Shown here piece by piece: positions 7,094-13,941 of a stretch of DNA of 19,962 nucleotides; position 1 is the first letter of the stretch, and each line of letters opens with the position of its first letter. The stretch comes from Marinibaculum pumilum (lineage in GTDB: Bacteria > Pseudomonadota > Alphaproteobacteria > Ferrovibrionales > Ferrovibrionaceae). The notes under the pieces were generated by a model. The model saw only the letters and a list, made by a program, of their open reading frames with translations. It was not told where the DNA came from and made no database searches. A program made the position numbers and the translations under genes. Location of the stretch: assembly GCF_042646425.1 (NCBI RefSeq), contig NZ_JBHRTR010000045.1, positions 1 through 19,962 on the forward strand. Direction: 5' to 3'.

Positions 7094-7113
7094 ACTACCG
7101 CGATAGCGGTAGT
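7094..7113. promoter_or_regulatory. 20-bp palindrome, candidate operator
   Basis: ACTACCGC, GATA, GCGGTAGT: a perfect 8-bp inverted repeat in the gap between the HTH gene (7375-7130) and the 180-aa gene (7026-6484). There is no T-run on either side, so an operator is more likely than a terminator. The HTH protein next to it is the natural candidate to bind. Confidence 0.5.
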
Positions 7114-7129
7114 CGCAATATCAACACGA

Positions 7130-7375
7130 TCAAGGCTTTAGACGCTTATCGTTGCTCATGCCATCGATCAGGACCGGCGCCTCGCCGGGGAAGCGGGCGA
7201 CGAGCTCCAGCTGGCCGCCGAGGGCCTCGATATAGGCGGCCAGGTCGGAGATCCGGGCATCATGCGCCTGCTCGGCCCGCGCCACGTTGCTCTGGTTGAT
7301 CTGCAGCTTGGCCGCGAGCTCGACCTGGGTGCGCCGCCGGGCCTTCCGGATCTCCTTGAGGGTACGCTTGTCCAT
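7130..7375 (-). CDS. XRE/HigA-type helix-turn-helix protein, 81 aa
   Basis: This is a small DNA-binding regulator of the XRE (Cro/C1) family. Residues ~5-40 hold the helix-turn-helix (LKEIRKARRRTQVELAAKL, then INQSNVARAE). The segment ISDLAAYIEALGGQLELVARFP is the typical end of the short HTH antitoxins paired with HigB/RelE-type toxins. No such toxin is adjacent. The downstream 180-aa protein does not look like one, so it may be a solitary antitoxin or an ordinary repressor. The start is uncertain: the ATG at 7375 has a weak ribosome site, while an in-frame ATG at 7591 follows AGGACAG but would add 72 Arg/Pro-rich residues. A 20-bp palindrome lies just downstream. Confidence 0.75.
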   Translation of the reverse strand: MDKRTLKEIRKARRRTQVELAAKLQINQSNVARAEQAHDARISDLAAYIEALGGQLELVARFPGEAPVLIDGMSNDKRLKP

Positions 7376-7665
7376 GCTGGGCTCGACTGCAGTCGGGGTC
7401 GGATCGGGCGGCGGCCCGGTGCGGACCGGGCTGTGGGGGCACCCGACCTGTTGATCCTGGGCGCGGCGGTCTTGGGCAGGGCAGCCCGCAGCCCGCTGCC
7501 GCCGCTTGCGGACGGCGGCCGGCGCGGCCTGGATATAGCCGCATCGAGCGACTGCGCGCCAGTCGCTGCGCGCCTCCGATGGATGGGCCATGAGATTCTG
7601 TCCTGTGGGACGGCAGGGGACGACCAGCATCGCCAGCCGCCCCCTGCCCTATTGGTCCGCCAACC
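7376..7665. other. Gap between parB-like gene and HTH gene
   Basis: This 290-bp GC-rich stretch lies between the parB stop and the HTH start. The frame stays open in front of the HTH gene from 7591, so it may be a long N-terminal extension. Its Arg/Pro/Ala-rich composition argues against that. No promoter, terminator or RNA is recognised. Confidence 0.4.
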
Positions 7666-9708
7666 CTAGACGGATGCAGGCAGGGACACGCGCATCGGCT
7701 CGGGCAACCAGGCGGCCGCACGCTCGGCAGCGTCATCACCCATGTCCCGCTCGGCCGCGCTGAGGCTGTCGTCGAAATAGCGTGCCGCCACCTTGACCAG
7801 TTCGGCCTTCTTGGCACCGGCATGGCGCGCCGCGATCGCCGGCCCGAGGGTTTTGCTCAGGATGTCGAGGATATGGGCCTTGCTCAGACACGCAAAGAAG
7901 GTCGCATCCGGCGTCCAGTGCCGGGCGAGCTCGCTGCCCATGCGATGCAGGGCGATCTCCAGGCTGTGGTGGTGGGGCCCGGCGTTGTCGCTCAGCCCGC
8001 CGTGAAGGGCCAGCCCGGCCACATGCGCCATCAGGGCGACCTTGTCGGCCTCACTGAGGTCCAGGAATGCCTCGAACGCCCGGGGGACGTCCGGCAACAG
8101 GTCCAGCCAGTCCATCCGCAGGTGGCTGACGGCTTCCTCGATCTCGCCAAAAGCGGCAAGGCGGCCCATATCGCCAGCGCTGCTGCAGGTGCGGCTGCTG
8201 CTCTCCCTGGCCAGCACCTGGAACGGCGTTGCGGAGCTGCCCTCGCAGATTGCCTGCCGGATCATGTGGAACCGCAGCAGGTCCTGGGCGATCTCCGGAT
8301 GGGCGAGGAACTCCGCCCGGACCATATGCCGCCGTAGGGCGGCAAGGTCGTCCCGTAGACCGTTGCCATAGGCCGGGCCACTCGGCACGTCCGCCTTGGA
8401 TGGGCCGGGCCGGTTGTCGGGGCTGGCGGACCCCGTCCCTTCCGGCGCGTCCTCGTTCTCCCATGGAGCGTAAGGCCAGCCCCGATCAGGCTTCCCGTCA
8501 TAGTCCAGGCAGAGGAACAGGATGGCTCGGGCCTTATCCTCAGCGGTGTAGACCATTCGCTTGCCCTGGATCTCGCCGAGCCGCTTTTGGCATGCCTGCA
8601 GCTCGTCGTCGATCGGATCCTCGTCCTGAGTCTCGGGATCGAGCGGCAGGTCTTCCAGTTCCGCGATCCGGGATTCGAGGCGCGCCGCTTCGGTGGCATC
8701 TTCCTCGCTCAGCGGGGATTCGGTCGGCCGCAGGATTTGCAGCCCGGGCCGGATGCGATAGTTGCGTTCGATGCTGACCTGCACCTCGCCCCAGCCCTCA
8801 CTTCGCAGCTTTTCCGCCTCTCCTTCCAGCTTCTCCAGGGTGAGCCGGTCCAGCAGGCCGGCATCGGTGAAGTACCGATCTTCGTCGAACAGGTCCTCCC
8901 GAATGCTGCCGCCGGCGTCCCGGTAGACCTCTGCACCGACGAACCGGGCGCGCTTGTCGGTGTGCAGGATCTCGCCGGGCGTCAGAACGGTGCGGATTTG
9001 CCGGGGATCGTAGTAGCCGCCAGAGGCGCGGCCGCAGATTTCAAACGCCTTCTTCTGGGCCTCATGGTCGTCGGTCAGGGCGAATGCCTGAGCGGCTTCG
9101 ACACTCATCTCCGCCGCTCGCAAGGCGTCAAGGATCTCCGGTGCGAGGCGGCCGGCCACCTGGCGTTCGGTTGCGCCATGCCGCCGGGCGATCTCGGCCA
9201 CGCCCAGGCCCTCCTCGGCCAGCCGTGCCCATGCCTCCACCTGGTCGGCCGGATTCATCGCGACCCGATGCACGTTCTCCGCCAGACCAACCTCGGTGGC
9301 GCTGCCGCCGTCCACGATGCGGCAGGGAACGGGGAAGCTGGCGGGAATGCGCCCCTGTTCGGCCAGCAGGACCAAGGCCCGCCTGCGGCGTTCGCCGGCG
9401 ACGACGGCGAAAGTGCCGGCCTCGCCGACGGAAGCGACGGTCAGGCTGGACAGCAGGCCGAGGGCCTCGATGGAAGCGGCAAGCCCCTGGATGTCATCCC
9501 CGCGCGTGCGGCGCACATTGGCTTCGCTGGGCACAAGCTTGGCGAGCGGGATCTCGCGGAGCTCGGCAGCGGCGGCGGGCGTCCCCTGCCCGGCTGCCTC
9601 TGCCTTCGGCGCGGCCTCGGCCTTCGCGCTGCGCTTGCGCGCCTTGGACGGCCGGGGCGTGGCCCTGGTCGCGGCCTTGATGGCTTTCGTCTTGGTGGCT
9701 GTAGCCAT
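7666..9708 (-). CDS. Large ParB/RepB/Spo0J-family protein
   Basis: The 680-residue protein is of the large plasmid 'ParB' type found on alphaproteobacterial plasmids and ICEs. Residues 1-45 are a Lys/Ala-rich basic tail. The ParB N-terminal (CTP/nuclease-fold) domain spans ~50-150, with VVAGERRRRAL at 102-112 and LAENVHRVAMNPADQ at 142-156 as the conserved boxes. An HTH follows at ~160-185 (LGVAEIARRHGATERQVAGRL). After it come a long acidic, helical region and a C-terminal domain of unknown role. The segment between recognition helix and APEIL looks about five residues shorter than I expect for the family. No parA lies in the window, so a role in partition is not assured; transcriptional or anti-restriction roles are possible. 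It is preceded by the shared leader and by a 72-aa gene in the same operon. Confidence 0.88.
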   Translation of the reverse strand: MATATKTKAIKAATRATPRPSKARKRSAKAEAAPKAEAAGQGTPAAAAELREIPLAKLVPSEANVRRTRGDDIQGLAASIEALGLLSSLTVASVGEAGTFAVVAGERRRRALVLLAEQGRIPASFPVPCRIVDGGSATEVGLAENVHRVAMNPADQVEAWARLAEEGLGVAEIARRHGATERQVAGRLAPEILDALRAAEMSVEAAQAFALTDDHEAQKKAFEICGRASGGYYDPRQIRTVLTPGEILHTDKRARFVGAEVYRDAGGSIREDLFDEDRYFTDAGLLDRLTLEKLEGEAEKLRSEGWGEVQVSIERNYRIRPGLQILRPTESPLSEEDATEAARLESRIAELEDLPLDPETQDEDPIDDELQACQKRLGEIQGKRMVYTAEDKARAILFLCLDYDGKPDRGWPYAPWENEDAPEGTGSASPDNRPGPSKADVPSGPAYGNGLRDDLAALRRHMVRAEFLAHPEIAQDLLRFHMIRQAICEGSSATPFQVLARESSSRTCSSAGDMGRLAAFGEIEEAVSHLRMDWLDLLPDVPRAFEAFLDLSEADKVALMAHVAGLALHGGLSDNAGPHHHSLEIALHRMGSELARHWTPDATFFACLSKAHILDILSKTLGPAIAARHAGAKKAELVKVAARYFDDSLSAAERDMGDDAAERAAAWLPEPMRVSLPASV

Positions 9709-9776
9709 GGCTATGGTTCCTTGAAAGGCTCTGTCGGGTGGTTCGGGTGTGGCGCGGCCGGGATGTGCTAGATCCC
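9709..9776 (-). promoter_or_regulatory. Shared leader element, copy 3 (before parB-like gene)
   Basis: The minus strand reads GGATCTAGCACATCCCG, 12 variable nt, CCGAACCACCCGACAGAGCC, then TTTCAAGGA and the ATG 67 nt after GGATC. The stem is GGGAT/ATCCC with the loop CTAGCAC, as in copies 1 and 2. It lies between the 72-aa gene and parB within one operon. Confidence 0.8.
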
Positions 9777-9794
9777 TGCCCCGCCGGATCGGGT

Positions 9795-10013
9795 TCAGCC
9801 GGAGCCCAGGGCGGCGGCGAGCTGGTCCTCGACGTCGCCGGCCTGGGCGGCGAGTTCGGCGAGCACGTCCGGGCGGATGTGGCCAAGGGCGCGCAGGTAG
9901 CCGCCGGGTCCGGTGGCCCCGTCGACGCAGTCAATGGTCGTGTAGACCGCGACTTCCAGAACGGTTTCGTCGTTCGCGCCGTCAAGCGTCTCAAGTATTC
10001 GTCTGGCATCCAT
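9795..10013 (-). CDS. Hypothetical acidic small protein, 72 aa
   Basis: This is a 72-residue acidic, mostly helical product starting MDARRILETLDGANDETVLEV and ending AGDVEDQLAAALGSG. I do not recognise the family. The ATG at 10013 is preceded by AAGG about 11 nt upstream and lies some 50 nt downstream of the predicted transcription start, so it is the first gene of the parB operon. Leader copy 3 separates it from parB. Its size, acidity and place resemble small accessory genes often seen before plasmid maintenance genes, but no function can be assigned. Confidence 0.65.
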   Translation of the reverse strand: MDARRILETLDGANDETVLEVAVYTTIDCVDGATGPGGYLRALGHIRPDVLAELAAQAGDVEDQLAAALGSG

Positions 10014-10071
10014 ATTGTCCGAGCCTTCTGTTCTTTTCGATCCGGCAGCACAAGCGCCGCCTGATGTTTGC

Positions 10072-10100
10072 ATTATGCGCATTACCGCATATTATAGCAA
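10072..10100 (-). promoter_or_regulatory. Promoter of the parB-like operon
   Basis: The minus strand reads TTGCTA, 17 nt, CATAAT. The box AATATGCG (10086-10093) stands 8 nt before the -10 hexamer, as in the ssb promoter. TATGCG and CGCATA form an inverted repeat that overlaps the -10, so a repressor could bind here. Confidence 0.75.
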
Positions 10101-10135
10101 GAACAAAACGGGACCTTGGATCGCGTTCGGTCATG

Positions 10136-10158
10136 AAAAAGCCCCGCCGAAGGCGGGG
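10136..10158 (-). terminator. Intrinsic terminator of the mqsRA operon
   Basis: On the minus strand CCCCGCC, TTC, GGCGGGG is followed by CTTTTT. It begins 37 bp after the mqsA stop and separates that operon from the parB promoter. Confidence 0.9.
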
Positions 10159-10195
10159 TCTTTCAGGGTGGGAGCCGGGGTCTGGCCGGCCGGCG

Positions 10196-10483
10196 CTAGG
10201 TCCCGGATCGGGCCCGAGCTGCCGCGCGCGCGCGGCGCAGCTCGCGCAGGGTGGGCAGCCCCGCCGCCTTGCGCTCGGCGTCGATGCGGGCGCCGGCCTC
10301 GAAGGCGGCGGCCATGTCGCCGCCGGCGTGCATGCCGGCACCTGACGCGGTCCACCATCCGGGCAGGTCATAGCTGTAGCTGCCGCCGTCCTGGGTCGTG
10401 AAGCTCTGCCGTCGCACGCCGCGGCTCATGCGCTCTCCCGTCTCGGGGTGGCGCTCGTCGTCGTCATGTCCAGGGGCGGTCAT
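10196..10483 (-). CDS. mqsA: MqsA-family antitoxin, short form without HTH domain
   Basis: This is the presumed antitoxin partner of the MqsR toxin encoded just upstream. In 95 residues it shows the pattern of alphaproteobacterial MqsA-like proteins: HPETGERMSRGVRRQSF at 12-28, YDLPGWW at 38-44, GMHAGGDM at 50-57, and LPTLRELRRAR at 76-86. E. coli MqsA is 131 aa with a zinc-binding N-terminal domain and a C-terminal XRE-type HTH that represses its own operon. Here the zinc cysteines are absent and the protein ends where the HTH would begin. It could still neutralise toxin through the N-terminal domain but should not bind DNA the usual way. I chose the ATG at 10483; the gene overlaps the mqsR end by 20 bp, which implies translational coupling. 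Confidence 0.75.
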   Translation of the reverse strand: MTAPGHDDDERHPETGERMSRGVRRQSFTTQDGGSYSYDLPGWWTASGAGMHAGGDMAAAFEAGARIDAERKAAGLPTLRELRRARAAARARSGT

Positions 10484-10803
10484 CGTCACGTTCCTTGAAG
10501 GACAGCAGCCGAAAGGCCCGCAGGCCGGTGTCGGTGAACTTAACATAATACGTCATCCCCTCGAATGGCACATGGTAGACATCCTGCCAGCGGCGATGAT
10601 CGTGCTTGGCGGTCATCGACTTGTAGAAGTGGTGGTGCTTCATCGACAGGATGCAGCGGGTCCAGGAGGCGATATCAAAGCCCAGGATCACCGCGCTGTG
10701 GATCGCGGTTGTGGTCGCAAGCTTCGGTCGGTTGGGCACCATGCACCACCGCAGCCAGTACCGCTGAAACTCCTCCAGGTCATGTGTCGGCGTGCGCTTG
10801 TCC
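10464..10803 (-). CDS. mqsR: MqsR-family mRNA interferase toxin
   Basis: MqsR is a ribosome-independent endoribonuclease that cuts mRNA (at GCU in E. coli) and slows growth unless bound by MqsA. The 113-residue product starts MDKRTPTHDLEEFQRYW. It has the family core HHFYKSMTAKHDHRRWQDVYH and ends with RLLSFKERDDD. The E. coli catalytic residues Lys56, Gln68 and Tyr81 map by spacing to Lys62 (FYKSMT), Gln74 (WQDVY) and Tyr87 (TYYVKF), so the toxin looks active. The toxin-before-antitoxin order matches E. coli mqsRA. The start at 10803 follows a G-rich stretch with GGAG further up. The operon ends at a strong terminator. Confidence 0.85.
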
Positions 10804-10861
10804 ATCCCGCCCCTGCTCCCGCGATCTCTCAGCCTGCCGCATCACTCAGGGTCGGCGTCGC

Positions 10862-11212
10862 CTATGCGGCGGCCGCCTCCCCCTCCCCCTCGTCGCCCTC
10901 GTCCAGGCAGGACCGGCCATAGATCACCTCGTCCGGCGCCCGCAGCTTCTCGTTCCATTCCCTGCTCCACTCGCCGGCGAACATCAGCCGGCTGACCTGG
11001 GCCATGTTCTCCATCGGGAACGGCCCATAGGTCCGCAGATCGTGGCTGTTCTGCACCGACCACAGCCCCTTGCCCCATGGCCGGCTGCTGACCCTCATCG
11101 GCTCCTTCCGCGCCCGCATCCGCTCCAGCCGCCGCACCGCCGCCTCCCGGTTCTTCAACCGCCGTTCTGTGATGGTCAGCGGGTGGGGATGGTCCCTCCA
11201 GTAGTCGAACAT
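10862..11212 (-). CDS. Hypothetical protein, 116 aa
   Basis: I do not recognise this 116-residue product. The N-terminal half is a basic helix (TERRLKNREAAVRRLERMRARKEPMR, 15-40). The middle has aromatic and hydrophobic residues (WGKGLWSVQNSHDLRTYGPFPMENM). The C-terminus is a very acidic and Ala-rich tail (DEGDEGEGEAAAA). The start ATG at 11212 follows GGAGG at 6 nt, a strong ribosome site. It is upstream of mqsRA on the same strand with 58 bp between, but I see no promoter or terminator in that gap. Function unknown. Confidence 0.6.
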   Translation of the reverse strand: MFDYWRDHPHPLTITERRLKNREAAVRRLERMRARKEPMRVSSRPWGKGLWSVQNSHDLRTYGPFPMENMAQVSRLMFAGEWSREWNEKLRAPDEVIYGRSCLDEGDEGEGEAAAA

Positions 11213-11956
11213 CGCGCGCCTCCGTCTCCGATTTCCAAGGCCGGAGGCCTTCCCCCGCCTGTGTCAGGCGGGTTCAGGCCCCGTCCTGAACCCCGAGTTC
11301 GCGCGGAGCAGGGGGTAGCAAGCGGAGGGAGGATTCGACGGCGGGCGCAGGGAGCGCAGCGACTGAGCCTCGGGAGACCGTCGAATCCTTCCGAAGCGCG
11401 CGAGGGCGAAGCCATTAGGAATTATCAAGTGAGGAGATGCCGGCTGGCCGGAGGGCGGCCGCCGAACCTGCAGGGCCCGCGACCGAAGGCAGGGCCCTGC
11501 AGCCGCCCCCTGCCCCACCAGCTCATCGATCGCCGCGACCTGGCCGCCGGCGACGCCACAGCCTCTGCGCCCGATCGTCACCCGAAAGGGCCGAGACCCG
11601 GCACGGGGCTCGGTGGAGCCTGGCGGGGCGGGTGGCCGAAGGCCGCCCGGGCCGCCAGGCGCAATAGAGCGGGTCACCCCGCCAGGCGGAGCCAGGCGGG
11701 GGCGCCTCTGCCCGACGTCGACCATCCCTCAGCGTGCAACCACGTCTTCGAACCCTGTCGGCCCTGCTGTTATCGAAGCTTCAGCATCAACAGCAGCAAC
11801 ATCGACCTGAAGCCGGAGCGCCCCGATCGGCGCCGCCTGCGCGCCGGGACGCAGGTCCCGGCAAGCAGGCCGGCGCCCCTCCAGCCCCTCCGCCCATGCT
11901 GAAGGCAGCAGAAAGGGCGCCCCGCTTTGCGGCGAGGCGCCCTCCGGCCGCCGGGA
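11213..11956. repeat. Intergenic repeat region with R2 copy b and a long hairpin
   Basis: No gene is supported in this 744-bp gap. AGGATTCGACGG at 11330-11341 and CCGTCGAATCCT at 11378-11389 form a perfect 12-bp inverted repeat around 36 nt, extendable by three more pairs including one G-U. About 11569-11712 is a copy of repeat R2. Further short hairpins (for example CCCGCC..GGCGGG near 11253-11270) occur. Long frames here on both strands are Pro/Arg/Gly-rich and run through the repeats. Confidence 0.65.
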
Positions 11957-12286
11957 TCAATCCCGGCCGCGGCCCTTCGGCCGGCTCCAGACCAGGTTGT
12001 AGCCGTCACCGCCCTCCTCCGCCTGGTGCAGGCTGGCGAAGATCGGCGCCGGGAAGGTCGGATCGTCCAGCTTCACCTTCAGGTAGGGGCGCTCGCTGGT
12101 CTTGGCGATGTTCCTCCAGGCCGCGCCGACCTCGGTGCCGCCGACGAAGATCCGGTAGTCCGGGGCATCGTCGGAAGGCTTGTTCTCCTGCAGGACCAGC
12201 TTGACCTTGGCCTTCAGGACCAGGGTCTGGATCTGACCGGTGTAGCTGCCGTCCTTCGCCAGGGTGAACGTGCCGATGGTTGCCAT
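11957..12286 (-). CDS. DUF736 family protein
   Basis: The 109-residue protein belongs to DUF736, a family found mostly on alphaproteobacterial plasmids and integrative elements, usually near transfer, ParB-like or anti-restriction genes. The function is not established. It begins MATIGTFTLAKDGSYTGQIQTL, the family's typical opening. Other matching segments are DDAPDYRIFVGGTEVGAAWR, ERPYLKVKLDDPTFPAPIFA and the C-terminal YNLVWSRPKGR. The protein is complete. The ATG at 12286 follows GAGGAGAGAGATC, a strong ribosome site. It stands alone between two large repeat-bearing gaps. Confidence 0.92.
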   Translation of the reverse strand: MATIGTFTLAKDGSYTGQIQTLVLKAKVKLVLQENKPSDDAPDYRIFVGGTEVGAAWRNIAKTSERPYLKVKLDDPTFPAPIFASLHQAEEGGDGYNLVWSRPKGRGRD

Positions 12287-13199
12287 GATCTCTCTCCTCG
12301 TGGTGTGCCGCGCCCATCGCGGCCTTGATGGCGATCGGAGGGGCGGAGGGAGAGCGGGCCGCACCCGAAGGGCCGCAGCGCAGCGGAGGATGGGGCGACA
12401 GGGCTTTTTTGATCCGCGAGGAGCCGCGAAGCGGCGGGGAAAAAAGCCAGGGCGCCCCGTTGCGGCTGAAGCTCAGGGCAGCGTAGCTGCCCGGTCCCGA
12501 AGCTAGATCGCAAGTCAATCAAGGCCGTGCTGGGAGCGGCGTGACACCGGCCCGTGAGGAGATCACTGGCAACAGGCAGCCCTCTCTGGCGATGTCAGCG
12601 CAGAACGGCCAGGCGCTCCCCCGATCCGCCACGAAGGCCAAGCGCCCGGTCCCGCAGACCCAGGCCGAAGCCTCCCCGAGCCCGATCACCGCCGGCGGTG
12701 CCCGGCAGAACCGGCCGGAACATCGCCAAGGCCAGCGAGCGCCAGAAGACGCAGCCATGCAGAGGATCCGGCCGCCGGCGATCGCCTCAGCCAGAACCGC
12801 ACAAGGCACAGGCAGACGGAACGGAACCCTGATGGCGGCCGAAGCTTCGCCGGCCACGGCCAGCAGGCCGAGGCGCATCACCGCAAGGCGGGGCGCCCGG
12901 TGCGGATTGCCGGAAGCCTGTCACCAATCCCCGCGGCACCCTGCGCCCGATCGTCTCCCGATGGCCGAGACCGCTTGCGGGCTCGGTGGAGCTGGGCGGG
13001 GCTGGTGGCCGAAGGCCGCCGGCGCCGCCTGGCGCAATAGAGCGGGTTGCCGTGGCCGGCAGAGCCGGCCGGGGACGCCCCCTGTGCCTGGCGCGGGTTG
13101 CTGAACGAGGGACCGCCTACACGCTAAAGATTTGACTCCCGCAGGGCCTTCGACGTTCCATTGTTCCAGACAAGCATCGTCCGGAGGCTGCGGACAGTC
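12287..13199. repeat. Intergenic region with R2 copy c and palindromes
   Basis: I find no gene in this 913-bp gap; frames at 12541-13104 (+) and 12881-12519 (-) lack ribosome sites and run through repeats. GGCTTTTTT (12402-12410) and AAAAAAGCC (12440-12448) form a perfect inverted repeat enclosing the smaller hairpin GCCGC GAA GCGGC (12423-12435). Repeat R2 copy c lies at about 12945-13092. Confidence 0.6.
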
Positions 13200-13625
13200 A
13201 TGCCCTACAGACATGCTCCAGTGGGTTCCCGCGAAGTGCTGCTTATCTCGCACTTCGGCCCCGCGACAGCGTCTACCCTCCGAAACACCTTCGCCGAGGT
13301 CGCCCTTGATCGCGCCTGGTGCTCAGGAATGGCGACCGTCTGGGATCTCCGGCAGGCGGATCTCTCGACCTTCACGATCGAGGAGATGCGACAGCTGGGT
13401 GACTATCTGGGGCACTTCGAGTACCGCCGCGGCGTCCGGACGGCCCTGGTCTACCGGAGCCCGCTGGAGCTCCCGCTCCTGAAGCTGTGGCACCTGGTCG
13501 GGAATGGCTTTCTGGAGCAAGACCGACGGTGGTTCGAGACTCTGGGCGGCGCCATGGCCTGGGCGGCTTGCAGCGATAGGCCGAGGACCAGGTCCGGCGG
13601 GACTGTTCTACGGGTGGTGGCTTGA
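13200..13625 (+). CDS. STAS/SpoIIAA-like protein, 141 aa
   Basis: This is a small cytosolic protein with an alternating strand-helix pattern. Residues 12-19 form a strand (EVLLISHF). Residues 44-56 read MATVWDLRQADLS, and after a helix (IEEMRQLGDYL) another strand follows (GVRTALVYRS, 78-87). The end is a helix with ETLGGAMAWAA (113-123). This resembles the alphaproteobacterial STAS/SpoIIAA-like proteins of unknown role, where a 'WDLR.ADLS' segment is common. I see no kinase or phosphatase partner. The start at 13200 has GGAGG 12 nt upstream, a little far; a TTG at 13161 in frame is the alternative. The last ~18 residues (CSDRPRTRSGG...) look unlike the family. Confidence 0.6.
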   Translation: MPYRHAPVGSREVLLISHFGPATASTLRNTFAEVALDRAWCSGMATVWDLRQADLSTFTIEEMRQLGDYLGHFEYRRGVRTALVYRSPLELPLLKLWHLVGNGFLEQDRRWFETLGGAMAWAACSDRPRTRSGGTVLRVVA

Positions 13626-13682
13626 CGCCTCGACTGTAGGCCAGGCCGGCGCCGGCGGCGAACCGCCGGCGCATTTCCACGC

Positions 13683-13847
13683 TCAGCCGGTGAGGTACCG
13701 GATGAGAGCGGCGCCGGCGACGAAGATGAAGGTCGCAAGCATGATCTGCAGCTTGGCCAATGCAAGCTTGCGGTCCAGCTCCTCGCGGAGTGTCTGGGTC
13801 TGGCGGTCCATCATGTCCTGGATCGCCGGGATCAGTGCCTTGGCCAT
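13683..13847 (-). CDS. Small membrane protein, C-terminal part of split coiled-coil/TM protein
   Basis: The 54-residue product starts MAKALIPAIQDMMDRQTQTLREELDRKLALAK, a coiled-coil helix, and ends in one membrane span (about 30-53: LQIMLATFIFVAGAALIRYL). Coiled coil plus terminal membrane anchor is the plan of DUF1640/CCDC90-like bacterial proteins. The missing N-terminal part is encoded directly upstream (13941-13852) in another frame. The ATG at 13847 lies 4 nt beyond that stop (TGACATCATG), so reinitiation is possible. A +1 shift at the TGAC would give one continuous 85-aa protein. Confidence 0.6.
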   Translation of the reverse strand: MAKALIPAIQDMMDRQTQTLREELDRKLALAKLQIMLATFIFVAGAALIRYLTG

Positions 13848-13851
13848 GATG

Positions 13852-13941
13852 TCATGCGTGCGCCTCGGCCTGTTTGTCGTCAATGCCGGCATCCCGGTAC
13901 TGGCGGTAGAGGTCGAGGCTGTCGATCGGCTTGTTGCTCAT
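13852..13941 (-). CDS. 29-codon N-terminal part of split coiled-coil/TM protein
   Basis: This short frame reads MSNKPIDSLDLYRQYRDAG, then IDDKQAEAHA, then TGA. It starts behind a strong Shine-Dalgarno (AGAAGGGG, 8 nt before the ATG). Its sequence resembles the opening of DUF1640-like proteins (a short helix with 'AG....QAEA'). The codon after the stop context and the +1 frame continue as DIMAKALIPAIQ, the natural extension of the coiled coil. The true gene is probably 13941-13683, interrupted by one extra base or read by frameshifting. Confidence 0.6.
   Translation of the reverse strand: MSNKPIDSLDLYRQYRDAGIDDKQAEAHA

Noticed and set aside
6484..7375. HTH gene plus 180-aa gene as a HigBA-type toxin-antitoxin pair
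   Set aside because: The HTH protein looks like a HigA-type antitoxin, but the 180-aa neighbour has no RelE/HigB or HipA features and is far larger than such toxins, so pairing is not supported.
8587..9771. 394-codon plus-strand frame
   Set aside because: Antisense to the ParB-like gene; composition and lack of a ribosome site mark it as a shadow.
10565..11902. 445-codon plus-strand frame
   Set aside because: It is antisense to mqsR and the 116-aa gene, and then crosses repeat R2 and a long hairpin; Pro/Arg-rich and without known motifs.
12541..13104. 187-codon plus-strand frame in the DUF736-STAS gap
   Set aside because: No ribosome site, low-complexity product, and its 3' part is the R2 repeat that is present elsewhere without this frame.
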